Source: an uncultured Eubacteriales bacterium (lineage in GTDB: Bacteria; Bacillota; Clostridia; Oscillospirales; Oscillospiraceae). Taken from it: a stretch of 21,010 bases of DNA. The stretch spans positions 1 through 21,010 of the forward strand of contig UQYT01000042.1 of NCBI GenBank assembly GCA_900545405.1. Direction: 5' to 3'. Shown here in pieces: positions 6,580 through 13,821 of the stretch. Under the pieces are notes generated by a model. The model ran no database searches. It had not been told where the DNA came from and saw only the letters and a program-made list of their open reading frames with translations. Made by a program: the position numbers and the translations under genes. Each line of letters begins with the position of its first letter. Position 1 is the stretch's first letter.

Positions 6580-7607
6580 CATTCCTCATTCAACAGACGC
6601 TCATCTACGCCATCCCGCTCATGATAGTCGCGCTCGCCGGCGTGTTCGCCGAGCGCAGCGGCATCATCAACCTCGCCCTTGAAGGCATCATGATCTTCGG
6701 CGCGTTCATCGGCGTGCTCTTTGTGCGCGAGGTGCAGCAGCTTGAGGTGTTCAAGCTGGCCAAGGAGATGGACAACTACCTCGCCCTGCAGGGCCTGGAG
6801 CTCATGGCCATGGCCGTCGCGGCCGTCATGGGCGCTATCTTCTCGCTGCTTTTGAGCTTCGCCAGCGTCAACCTCCGCGCCGACCAGACCATCGGCGGCA
6901 CCGCCCTGAACCTCATGGCCCCCGCCATCGTGCTCTTCTTCATCCGCATCATCGCCAACCAGAACACCATGACCATGTCCTCCGGCGACTCCGCCAGCTG
7001 GTTCATGATAAAGAAGGCGATGTTCGGCTACGGGCGCACCGACAAGATGGGCTTCCTCGGCTCCACCTTCATAGACAAGACCTACCTCGCGACCTACATC
7101 TGCATACTGCTCTTCATCATCCTGTCGATAATCCTGTACAAGACGCGCTTCGGCCTCAGGCTGCGCTCCTGCGGCGAGAATCCGCAGGCCGCGGACTCGC
7201 TGGGCATCAACGTCTACAAGATGCGCTACGCGGGCACCACCATCTCCGGCGCGCTGGCCGGCATGGGCGGCTTTGTCTACGCGCTCACCACCGCGAACTG
7301 CACCTCCAACGGCGACGTCGCGGGCTTCGGCTTCCTGGCCCTCGCGGTCATGATCTTCGGCAACTGGAAGCCGCTGAACATCGCGGGCGGCGCGCTGCTC
7401 TTCGGCCTCTTCAAGTGCATCGCCGCGGCCTACACGAGCATCGACATAAACGGCGACGGCGTGTTCCTGCTCGCCGAGCTGGGCATCAGCGCCAACTTCT
7501 ACCGCATGCTGCCCTACCTCATCACCCTCATCGTCCTGGCCTTCACCTCCAAGAGCTCCCGCGCCCCCAAGGCCGAGGGCATCCCCTACGACAAGGCAAA
7601 GAGATAA
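6576..7607 (+). CDS. Nucleoside ABC transporter permease 2 (NupQ/YufQ-like, BPD_transp_2 family)
   Basis: This is the second permease subunit, pairing with the preceding one in a heterodimeric channel. The 343 residues are the normal length and almost entirely membrane-embedded. The family motif AERSGIINLALEGIMIFGAF lies at about residues 25-44, and a central loop with RLRSCGENPQAADSLGINV resembles the ATPase-coupling region of this family. The hydrophilic C-terminus (SSRAPKAEGIPYDKAKR) is short, unlike that of permease 1. The start overlaps the upstream stop (ATGA). The operon ends at a strong hairpin 14 bases after the stop codon. Confidence 0.93.
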   Translation: MTFLIQQTLIYAIPLMIVALAGVFAERSGIINLALEGIMIFGAFIGVLFVREVQQLEVFKLAKEMDNYLALQGLELMAMAVAAVMGAIFSLLLSFASVNLRADQTIGGTALNLMAPAIVLFFIRIIANQNTMTMSSGDSASWFMIKKAMFGYGRTDKMGFLGSTFIDKTYLATYICILLFIILSIILYKTRFGLRLRSCGENPQAADSLGINVYKMRYAGTTISGALAGMGGFVYALTTANCTSNGDVAGFGFLALAVMIFGNWKPLNIAGGALLFGLFKCIAAAYTSIDINGDGVFLLAELGISANFYRMLPYLITLIVLAFTSKSSRAPKAEGIPYDKAKR

Positions 7608-7620
7608 AGCAAAACGCAAA

Positions 7621-7656
7621 ACCGCCCCGGAGCAAATCCGGGGCGGTGATTTTTTT
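7621..7656 (+). terminator. Intrinsic terminator between convergent genes, probably bidirectional
   Basis: An 11-base-pair perfect stem (ACCGCCCCGGA, loop GCAAA, TCCGGGGCGGT) is followed on the plus strand by GA and seven T residues. This ends the nucleoside transporter operon. On the minus strand the same stem is followed by TTTTGCGTTTTGC, so it may also stop transcription of the facing metallo-beta-lactamase-fold gene. Confidence 0.88.
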
Positions 7657-7660
7657 GCCT

Positions 7661-8575
7661 TTATGCGGCCCGGGAGACGGTCTTGCCGTCGCTCACGAGC
7701 TCTATGGTGCCCTCCTCATCCGTGCGCAGGAGGGTTATGCCGCGCTGGGCGAGGAGGTCCACCACCTCCTGGTGCGGGTGGCCGTAGCTGTTGTCCGCGC
7801 CGCAGCTCGCGATGGCGAGGGAGGGGTGCGTGAGGTCGAGCACCTCGGCGTCGGTGGAGGTGGAGCTGCCGTGGTGGCCCAGCTTGAGCACGTCGCAGCC
7901 GAGGTCGAAGCCGCCGATGAGCGCGCAGTCTTCGAGCGGCCCGGCGGAGATGTCGCCCGTGAAGAGGAAGGCCGTCTCGCCGTACTCCAGGCGCAGCACG
8001 AGGCTGGAGTCGTTCAGGTCGTCGCCCCAGTCGGAGACGGGCCCGACGAACTCGAACACGGCGCCGCCGAGCGTGAATTCGGCCCCGAGCTCCGGCACCG
8101 TCACATAGAGCCCCTTGTCCGCCGCCGTGTCCTCAAAGCGCGTGAAGGCGCCGGAGGCGTCGAACTCCGTGTAGGGCGCAAAGAGCGTGCCTATGTTGAA
8201 GGCCTCGATGACGTCGTCCAGGCCGCCGCAGTGGTCCTCGTGCGCGTGGGTGCAGACCACGTAGTCGAGCTCCGTGACGCCGAGGGAGCGGAGGTAGTCG
8301 ACCACCGTCTCGCCCTCGGAGCTGACGCCGGCGTCTATGAGCAGCGTATCGTCCCCGCAGGAGACAAAGGCGCTGTCGCCCTGGCCCACGTCTATGTACG
8401 AGACAAAGATGCCCGCGTCGGGCAGGGAGGCCGAGAGGTCGACCCTGTCCTCACCGCTGCCGCCCCAGCTGACGAGCCCCAGCCGCGAGGCCGCCCACAT
8501 GACCAGCAGTGCCGCCGCAAAAACCAGCGTCCCCACAACGCTCCCGCGCCGCTTCCCACTCCTCCGTCTTGCCAT
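7661..8575 (-). CDS. ComEC-like metallo-beta-lactamase-fold hydrolase, membrane-anchored
   Basis: The 304-residue protein has a basic N-terminus, one membrane helix (about residues 13-32) and an extracellular metallo-beta-lactamase domain. This resembles the C-terminal domain of the competence protein ComEC and stand-alone members of COG2333. It contains VSYIDVGQGDSAF, the metal site THAHEDHCGG (109-118), LFTGDIS with Asp208, LKLGHHGSS with His234-His235, and NSYGHPH (262-268). ComEC-type domains of this class are thought to be nucleases, but the substrate here is unknown. The ATG at 8575 follows GAAAGGAGA; a GTG at 8605 is in frame but lies upstream of that ribosome site. The gene is alone on its strand, without other competence genes, so a role in DNA uptake is not supported by context. 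Confidence 0.85.
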   Translation of the reverse strand: MARRRSGKRRGSVVGTLVFAAALLVMWAASRLGLVSWGGSGEDRVDLSASLPDAGIFVSYIDVGQGDSAFVSCGDDTLLIDAGVSSEGETVVDYLRSLGVTELDYVVCTHAHEDHCGGLDDVIEAFNIGTLFAPYTEFDASGAFTRFEDTAADKGLYVTVPELGAEFTLGGAVFEFVGPVSDWGDDLNDSSLVLRLEYGETAFLFTGDISAGPLEDCALIGGFDLGCDVLKLGHHGSSTSTDAEVLDLTHPSLAIASCGADNSYGHPHQEVVDLLAQRGITLLRTDEEGTIELVSDGKTVSRAA

Positions 8576-8605
8576 ATTTTTTCTCCTTTCATCCCGGATG
8601 CGCAC

Positions 8606-8633
8606 TTGCGGAAATCCTCAGGGCCGCTATATT
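8606..8633 (+). promoter_or_regulatory. Candidate promoter of the DUF6291-like gene
   Basis: TTGCGG (8606-8611), 16 bases, TATATT (8628-8633). It lies in the short divergent gap and predicts a leader of only about 20 bases that still includes the ribosome binding site. This is a consensus match of moderate quality. Confidence 0.45.
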
Positions 8634-8641
8634 GGATGGCC

Positions 8642-8649
8642 AAAGGAGG
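8642..8649 (+). promoter_or_regulatory. Strong ribosome binding site that fixes a TTG start
   Basis: AAAGGAGG is a near-perfect anti-16S match ten bases before the TTG at 8660. No in-frame ATG lies near it, so TTG is the start of the DUF6291-like gene. Confidence 0.75.
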
Positions 8650-8659
8650 CTGATACGCT

Positions 8660-9106
8660 TTGACCAAGAATGCACCCGGTGTTTTGCTCTATTTCGACCT
8701 CAGGCCCGCCCTGGACCTGCTGACTTACGAGGAAAAGGGCGAGATCTTCGACGCCATCCTGGCCTATGGCGAGGACGGGACGGTGCCGGACTTCGACTCC
8801 GACGTCCTGAACATGCTCTGGGCCTTCGTGGCGCGCCGGATAGACGCCGACCGCGCCAACTACCTTGCCAAGTGCGAGAAGAACCGCCAGCGGGCCCTCA
8901 AGCGCTGGAATGCCGACGCATGCGAGGGCTTGCCCGAGGATGCGGAACCTGCCAATAACAACTCCAACGTCAACCCCAACGTCAACTCCAACTCAACGTC
9001 ATCTTCAGCATCAGCATCAGCAGCAACAGCGCCGCCGTGGTCCGGGGCGGTGGAAAACCCTGTGGAAAAGTCCGAAAATGATGATAACCCTGTGGAAAAC
9101 TGTTGA
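8660..9106 (+). CDS. DUF6291-like protein, possible replication-associated, with low-complexity tail
   Basis: This 148-residue protein has an N-terminal half (VLLYFDLRPALDLLTYEEKG through CEKNRQRALKRW) that resembles DUF6291. DUF6291 is a small domain often found in Firmicutes phage and accessory replication proteins. The family assignment is from memory of its sequence pattern and is not certain. Residues from about 98 onward are low complexity (Asn/Ser/Ala-rich) and end in the repeated phrase VENPVEK then DNPVENC. At the DNA level that phrase contains TGTGGAAAA repeats. The gene stands alone, with its own promoter and a TTG start behind AAAGGAGG. No phage structural, integrase or DnaD/DnaC genes lie nearby. 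Its function is unknown; it could be a residual mobile-element gene. Confidence 0.72.
   Translation: MTKNAPGVLLYFDLRPALDLLTYEEKGEIFDAILAYGEDGTVPDFDSDVLNMLWAFVARRIDADRANYLAKCEKNRQRALKRWNADACEGLPEDAEPANNNSNVNPNVNSNSTSSSASASAATAPPWSGAVENPVEKSENDDNPVENC
9051..9099 (+). repeat. DnaA-box-like repeats inside the 3' end of the DUF6291-like gene
   Basis: TGTGGAAAA occurs at 9061-9069 and 9091-9099, each within the longer shared string AACCCTGTGGAAAA. A shorter relative (GGTGGAAAACCC) begins at 9050. TGTGGAAAA differs by one base from the complement of the consensus DnaA box TTATCCACA. The spacings are multiples of three because the repeats are in frame and encode VEN/VEK, so selection on the protein is an alternative explanation. 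Confidence 0.5.
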
Positions 9107-9114
9107 GCGATGTT

Positions 9115-9149
9115 CAAAAAACTCCTGCCCGGTGTGCAGGCAGGAGTTT
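9115..9149 (-). terminator. Intrinsic terminator ending the V-ATPase/lipoprotein transcript
   Basis: On the minus strand an 11-base-pair stem (AAACTCCTGCC, nine-base loop, GGCAGGAGTTT) runs into a stretch of six T residues. It lies about 22 bases after the lipoprotein stop codon. On the plus strand the T-run is poor, but the hairpin sits 12 bases after the DUF6291-like stop and might also affect that transcript. Confidence 0.82.
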
Positions 9150-9171
9150 ACTTGCCGGGGTGGGGGCGGGC

Positions 9172-9975
9172 TCAGGCGACGCCTTCGGGGGCGGGGAGCT
9201 CGCTTATCGCGTCGAAGTTCGAGAGGCGCATGCTCACCGTGGCGGTGACGGAGTCGACCGTGACGCCCTCGGTCTCGCCGAGGCTCTGCTGCATGTAGCC
9301 CGTCATGATCTCGCCCATGTCGAGGTCGTAGCGCAGCGGGAGATAGCTCTCGCTGTCGAGCCAAATGGTCATGGGCATGCTGCCGGTGAAGCTCGGGGCC
9401 TCGGTGCCGGAGGTGGAGGCGATCATGTCGTCCGCGCCGGTGAGGGCCATGGCCTCATTGAGCTTGTCGCCGGTCAGCTCTCCGTCATAGCGCAGGGCCT
9501 TGACGCCGTCGAGCTCCTCCTCGCCGGTGAGCGTGAAGCTCTCAGCCGCGCCGAGGTAGAAGTCCAGGCTCTTGGCCGCGTCGTACTGGCTGATGTCGCC
9601 CACGTCGACCTCCTGGGCGCTCCAGGTGGAGCCGCCGTCGGTGGAGGTGTAGGCCGTGTAGGTGTCGCCGTCCTGGCGGATATAGCTGCGGGAGCTGAAC
9701 TCCATGCCGTACATGTTCATGCTGACGGTGCTGTCCGAGGTCATGGGGTCCGTGAGGGTGTCCATGGACATGGTCATCGCTACGGGCATCTCGACGCTCT
9801 GGCCCTCCGCGCTCATGGTGAAGGAGATGTTCATATCCATGTCGACGTGCATGCTCTTGAGCTCGGCCGCGGCGGCCTGGGCCTTGGTCATGGCGTTCTC
9901 AAAATCGCTGCCTCCGCAGGCGGCGAGGCCGAGGATCAGCGCCAGGCAGAGCGCGAGAGATATCAGCTTTTTCAT
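9172..9975 (-). CDS. Methionine-rich lipoprotein of unknown function (DUF6612/LppX-LolA-like appearance)
   Basis: This is a secreted lipoprotein of 267 residues. The signal peptide MKKLISLALCLALILGLAAC has lipobox LAAC with Cys20. The mature part starts with a helix-like stretch (FENAMTKAQAAAAELKSM). Alternating polar/hydrophobic segments follow, unusually rich in Met, Asp, Ser and Thr (MHVDMDMNISFTM, MTMSMDTLTD, STVSMNMYGMEF), resembling the curved beta-sheet of LolA/LppX-type or DUF6612 lipoproteins; this is a pattern judgement. WLDSESYLPLRYDLDM near the C-terminus fits that fold. The ATG at 9975 follows GGAGGA at seven bases; an in-frame GTG at 9990 overlaps that site. It begins 24 bases after subunit D of the V-ATPase, with no terminator between and a strong one after it, so it is probably the last gene of that operon. 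Confidence 0.8.
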   Translation of the reverse strand: MKKLISLALCLALILGLAACGGSDFENAMTKAQAAAAELKSMHVDMDMNISFTMSAEGQSVEMPVAMTMSMDTLTDPMTSDSTVSMNMYGMEFSSRSYIRQDGDTYTAYTSTDGGSTWSAQEVDVGDISQYDAAKSLDFYLGAAESFTLTGEEELDGVKALRYDGELTGDKLNEAMALTGADDMIASTSGTEAPSFTGSMPMTIWLDSESYLPLRYDLDMGEIMTGYMQQSLGETEGVTVDSVTATVSMRLSNFDAISELPAPEGVA

Positions 9976-9999
9976 GTTGATGTCCTCCACGTGGTTATT

Positions 10000-10614
10000 T
10001 TAGTGGTCCTCCCGGGCCTTGACGACCTTCAGGCGCACGAATTCCTCGCGCTCCTTTTCCTCCAGCGCGTCGGAGATGCGGGAGATCTCGGCGTTGAGGC
10101 CGGGGATGACGATGTTTTGCAGGGCGTTTGCCCGCTTTTGCGCCTTTTTGATGGCGTAGGCCAGGCGGTAGATGCAGTTTTCCGTCTCGGCCAGCTCGCG
10201 GATGAGGTCCTTGACCTCCGCGAACTTGAAGTACGCGTCGTCCAGGTCGGAGCTCGTGAAGGCGAGGCCGTAGGGCGGGCCGGAGGGCTCCTCCGGCTCG
10301 GCGCTGACGACGGGCAGCTCCACGCCCATGACGCTGCGGAAGCGGATGGAGAAGCTGTCGTCTATCGGCACGACGTTCGCGCCGCTCTCGGCAGAGCCGC
10401 CCATGGAGATCTCCGCAAGGCGCATGGAGGCATAGGCCTCCGAGAAGGTGGAGTCTATCCGCTGCTGCAGGCTCTCGGCCTCGTCTATGAGGTCCATTAT
10501 CTCGCGTATCAATATGTTGCGCTTGCGGTCCATCAGCTCGTAGCCGTTGTCCGCCAGTGCGCGGGAACGCTTTGCGGCGTTCAGGTTGCCCTTTGTGGGC
10601 GCTGACTGCGCCAA
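10000..10614 (-). CDS. atpD: V/A-type ATP synthase subunit D (central rotor shaft)
   Basis: This subunit is the long antiparallel coiled coil that forms the rotor axle inside the A3B3 head. The 204 residues have the conserved N-terminus PTKGNLNAAKRSRALADNGYELMDRKRNIL seen in shorter form in all V/A-type D subunits. The helical C-terminal arm contains IYRLAYAIKKAQKRANALQN and NAEISRISDALEEKEREEFV. A middle section rich in Glu, Ser and Pro (about residues 115-125) forms a small insertion before the second long helix. Translation starts at TTG (10614) seven bases after GGGAGG; there is no better start. It follows subunit B by 34 bases, and A-B-D is the standard order. Confidence 0.95.
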   Translation of the reverse strand: MAQSAPTKGNLNAAKRSRALADNGYELMDRKRNILIREIMDLIDEAESLQQRIDSTFSEAYASMRLAEISMGGSAESGANVVPIDDSFSIRFRSVMGVELPVVSAEPEEPSGPPYGLAFTSSDLDDAYFKFAEVKDLIRELAETENCIYRLAYAIKKAQKRANALQNIVIPGLNAEISRISDALEEKEREEFVRLKVVKAREDH

Positions 10615-10621
10615 GCTCTCA

Positions 10622-10627
10622 CCTCCC
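10622..10627 (-). promoter_or_regulatory. Ribosome binding site that fixes the TTG start of subunit D
   Basis: GGGAGG on the minus strand lies seven bases upstream of the TTG at 10614. The first downstream in-frame ATG would remove the conserved PTKGNL segment. Confidence 0.7.
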
Positions 10628-10648
10628 TCTCAAGGAAACAGGCGCCGC

Positions 10649-12043
10649 TCACAGCTTGTGCTCGACCTGGACATAGTGCTCGTCGAGCACCTTGTCGGAC
10701 ACCCTGGAGAGCGCGTCGCGCGGGAGTATGGAGAGCAGCTTCCAGCCGAGGTCGAGCGTGGCCTGGATGCTGCGGTCCTCATACATGCCCTGGGTGATGA
10801 ACTGCTTTTCGAGCTCGTTGCCGAACTTCAGGCTGAGCTTGTCGCCCTCGGAGAGCTCATCCTCGCCTATGACCGTGGCAAGGCTGCGGGCGCTCGCGAC
10901 CTCGGAATAGCTCGCGAAGAGCTGGTTCGAGAGGTCCGGGTGGTCGGCCCGCGTGAAGCCCTCGCCCGTGCCGTCCTTCATGAGTCGGGAGAGGCTGGGC
11001 AGTATGCTCACCGGCGGGTAGATGCCCTTTTGCGCCAGCTCGCGCGAGAGGACTATCTGGCCCTCCGTGATGTAGCCCGTGAGGTCCGGGATGGGGTGGG
11101 AGATGTCGTCGCCCGGCATGGTGAGTATCGGCACCAGCGTGACGGAGCCGGGCTTGCCCCGGATGAGGCCCGCGCGCTCGTAGATGGAGGCGAGGTCCGA
11201 GTACATGTAGCTCGGGAAGCCCTTTCTCGAGGGTATCTCGCCCTTGGAGCTGGAGAACTCGCGCAGCGCCTCGCAGTAGAAGGTCATGTCGGTCATGACG
11301 ACGAGGACGTGGTAGCCGAGCTCGAAGGCCAGGTACTCCGCCGCGGTCATGGCGCAGCGCGGGGCGAGGATGCGCTCTATGATGGGGTCGGAGGCCATGT
11401 TCAGGTACATGACCGTCCTGCCCAGGGCGCCGGACTCGGCAAAGTCGCGCCGGAAGTAGTCGGCGGTGTCGTTCTTTATGCCCATGGCGCAGAACACCGT
11501 GACGAAGCGGGCGTCGTCCCCCTCCGTGGCGATGACCCTGGCCTGGCGGACTATCTGGGCGGCGAGCTCGTTGTGGCTCATGCCCGCGCCGGAGAAGATG
11601 GGCAGCTTCTGCCCGCGGATGAGCGTGCAGGTGGCGTCTATGGAGCTGATGCCCGTGAGGATGAAGCTCCTGGGGTACTCGCGGGAGACGGGGTTGATGG
11701 CGGCGCCGTTTATGTCGCGGCGCTCCGCGGCGTAGACCTCGCTCAGGCCGTCTATGGGCCGGCCCGTGCCGTCAAACACGCGGCCGAGTATCTCGTCCGA
11801 GAGGGCGATGGTCATCGGCTTGCCGAGGAAGCGCGTGCAGGCGCTCTCCATATCTATGCCGCTGGTGCCCTCGAAGACCTCGATGACGACGCGGTCGCCC
11901 TCTATGAGGATGACCCTGCCGCGGCGGCGGCTGCCGTCGGGGAGGAGTATCTCCGCCAGCTCGTCGTAGGTGGCGCCCTGCACGCCCTCGAGCGCGATCA
12001 GGGAGCCCTTTATTTCGGATAGACCCGTGTATTCTATGCGCAT
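10649..12043 (-). CDS. atpB: V/A-type ATP synthase subunit B (non-catalytic head subunit)
   Basis: This subunit alternates with A in the hexameric head. The 464-residue length is normal. As expected for B, the Walker A position is replaced by SGAGMSHNEL (151-160), so ATP is not hydrolysed here. GRVFDGTGRPIDG, YPRSFILTGISSID, MGIKNDTADYF and YSDLASIYERAGLIRG (around the arginine that reaches the catalytic site) are all conserved. The ATG at 12043 follows AGGGGGT, 11 bases after the end of subunit A, indicating tight co-translation and equal stoichiometry. The gene symbol here means the V-type subunit, not the F-type a subunit. Confidence 0.97.
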   Translation of the reverse strand: MRIEYTGLSEIKGSLIALEGVQGATYDELAEILLPDGSRRRGRVILIEGDRVVIEVFEGTSGIDMESACTRFLGKPMTIALSDEILGRVFDGTGRPIDGLSEVYAAERRDINGAAINPVSREYPRSFILTGISSIDATCTLIRGQKLPIFSGAGMSHNELAAQIVRQARVIATEGDDARFVTVFCAMGIKNDTADYFRRDFAESGALGRTVMYLNMASDPIIERILAPRCAMTAAEYLAFELGYHVLVVMTDMTFYCEALREFSSSKGEIPSRKGFPSYMYSDLASIYERAGLIRGKPGSVTLVPILTMPGDDISHPIPDLTGYITEGQIVLSRELAQKGIYPPVSILPSLSRLMKDGTGEGFTRADHPDLSNQLFASYSEVASARSLATVIGEDELSEGDKLSLKFGNELEKQFITQGMYEDRSIQATLDLGWKLLSILPRDALSRVSDKVLDEHYVQVEHKL

Positions 12044-12054
12044 TCTGCCACCCC

Positions 12055-13821
12055 CTATGCGTTAGCGCGGCGCACGGAGGCGATGGCGTTGTCCACGAGC
12101 TCCGTGAAATACTCGGCGCTCTTGCCGCCGCCGAGGTCGAACTTCATGCGCTCCAGCGCGGCGAACACGCCCGTTTCCGTGAGCAGGCGCAGAGGTATGT
12201 TGGCCGCGACCAGGGCCTTCGCCCCGTCGTACAGCCGGAGTATGACGCGCAGCATGCTCATCTGGTCGGCGGGCTTCATATAGGTGTCCGTCGGGTGGAA
12301 GGCGTTCTGCTGCAAAAAGCCCTCGCGTATGACCTTGGCCGTCTCGATTATGAGCTTCTGGTCGTCGGGCAGGATGTCCGCGCCGATGAGCTTGACTATC
12401 TCCATGAGGGAGGACTCCTCATTGAGCAGCGACATGATGCGCACGCGCAGCTGCGTGAAGTCCTCGCCGAAGTTCTCGTTGTACCAGGGGATGAGGTCGT
12501 TGAAATACTCGGTGTAGGACGTGGTCCAGTTGATGGAGGGGAAGTGGCGCGCGTAGGCGAGGGAGCGGTCCAGCGCCCAGAAGCACCTGACGAAGCGCTG
12601 GGTGTTCTGCGTGACGGGCTCCGAGAAGTCGCCGCCCTGGGGCGAGACCGCGCCTATGACGGTGACGGAGCCCTCCGCGCCGCCGAGCGTGTCCACAAAG
12701 CCGGCGCGCTCGTAAAAGCCGGCGAGGCGGCTGGGCAGGTAGGCGGGGAAGCTCTCCTCGGCGGGCATCTCCTCCAGGCGGCCCGAGATCTCGCGCAGGG
12801 CCTCCGCCCAGCGGGAGGTGGAGTCCGCCATCAGCGCGACGTGGTAGCCCATGTCGCGGTAGTATTCGGCTATGGTCATGCCCGTGTAGATGGACGCCTC
12901 GCGGGCGGCCACGGGCATGTTGGAGGTGTTGGCGACGAGGATGGTGCGCTCCATGAGGGGGCGGCCGGTCCGCGGGTCCTTGAGCTCGCGGAACTCGTCC
13001 AGCACCTGGGTCATCTCGTTGCCGCGCTCGCCGCAGCCGAGGTAGACGATTATGTCGGCGTCAGACCACTTCGCCAGCTGGTGCTGCACGACGGTCTTGC
13101 CCGCGCCGAAGGGGCCGGGTATGGCCGCGCAGCCGCCCTTGCCGACGGGGAAGAGCGTGTCTATGACCCTCTGGCCCGTGACCAGCGGGCGGTCTATGGG
13201 CCGGCGGTCCGTGAAGGGCCTCGGCTCTCGCACCGGCCAGCGCTGCGAGAGCGTCAGCGGCGTGCGGTTGCCGCGCCCGTCGTCCACATAGGCGATGGGC
13301 TCCACGACCGTGTAGCTGCCCGAGGGCTTCACGTCCACGGCGCGGCCCGAGACGCGCGGCGGCACCATGGAGCGGTGCTCCGTCATCTCGCTCTCGCGGC
13401 AGCGGGCGAAAAATTCGCCGGGCTTGAGCTCGTCGCCCTCCTTTATGAGCACCTCCACGTCCCAGAGCTTCTCCTCATCGAGGCTCTCTATGTTGATGCC
13501 CTTGGAGATGAAGCTGCCCGCGCGCTCCTCTATGGCCTGCAGCGGGCGGCCGATGCCGTCGAAGATGCCGCCTATGAGGCCGGGGCCGAGGCGGACGGAC
13601 ATGGGCTCGTTGGTCGGGTACACGGGCTCTCCCGCGGAGAGGCCGCCGGAGTCCTCGTATATCTGCACGATGCTCTCCTCCCCGGCGGAGGAGACCACCT
13701 CGCCGAAGAGGCGCTGGTTGCCGACATAGACAAGGCTCATGCGCGGCAGGGTCCGGCCCCCGCGCACCTTGACGACGGGGCCGTTGACCCCGTGGATGTA
13801 ATACTCAGTCTTATTTGCCAT
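12055..13821 (-). CDS. atpA: V/A-type ATP synthase subunit A (catalytic)
   Basis: This is the catalytic subunit, with three copies per complex; it makes or hydrolyses ATP in the cytoplasmic head. The 588 residues include the N-terminal beta-barrel and the 'non-homologous' insertion typical of V/A-type A subunits (about residues 110-190). Walker A GPFGAGKT is at 236-243, and the catalytic GCGERGNEM segment follows near 262-270. MADSTSRWAEALREISGRLEEMPAEES and the C-terminal helical domain are conserved; the first of these is quoted as a family landmark only. The ATG at 13821 follows TGGAGGACGCAG, and the start overlaps the end of subunit E by 11 bases, so translation is coupled. Confidence 0.97.
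   Translation of the reverse strand: MANKTEYYIHGVNGPVVKVRGGRTLPRMSLVYVGNQRLFGEVVSSAGEESIVQIYEDSGGLSAGEPVYPTNEPMSVRLGPGLIGGIFDGIGRPLQAIEERAGSFISKGINIESLDEEKLWDVEVLIKEGDELKPGEFFARCRESEMTEHRSMVPPRVSGRAVDVKPSGSYTVVEPIAYVDDGRGNRTPLTLSQRWPVREPRPFTDRRPIDRPLVTGQRVIDTLFPVGKGGCAAIPGPFGAGKTVVQHQLAKWSDADIIVYLGCGERGNEMTQVLDEFRELKDPRTGRPLMERTILVANTSNMPVAAREASIYTGMTIAEYYRDMGYHVALMADSTSRWAEALREISGRLEEMPAEESFPAYLPSRLAGFYERAGFVDTLGGAEGSVTVIGAVSPQGGDFSEPVTQNTQRFVRCFWALDRSLAYARHFPSINWTTSYTEYFNDLIPWYNENFGEDFTQLRVRIMSLLNEESSLMEIVKLIGADILPDDQKLIIETAKVIREGFLQQNAFHPTDTYMKPADQMSMLRVILRLYDGAKALVAANIPLRLLTETGVFAALERMKFDLGGGKSAEYFTELVDNAIASVRRANA

Noticed and set aside
5239..7619. Two long minus-strand frames opposite the permease genes
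   Set aside because: Composition (His/Asp/Ala/Gly repeats) is typical of antisense frames; the plus-strand permeases have strong membrane segments and family motifs.
8955..9035. Repetitive AACGTCAAC/TCAGCA stretch considered as a tandem repeat or CRISPR-like array
   Set aside because: Units are short and irregular and simply encode the Asn/Ser/Ala low-complexity tail of the DUF6291-like protein.
8660..9106. Prophage or integrated element around the DUF6291-like gene
   Set aside because: No integrase, attachment-site repeats, phage structural genes or tRNA target; only a single isolated gene, flanked by ordinary housekeeping loci.
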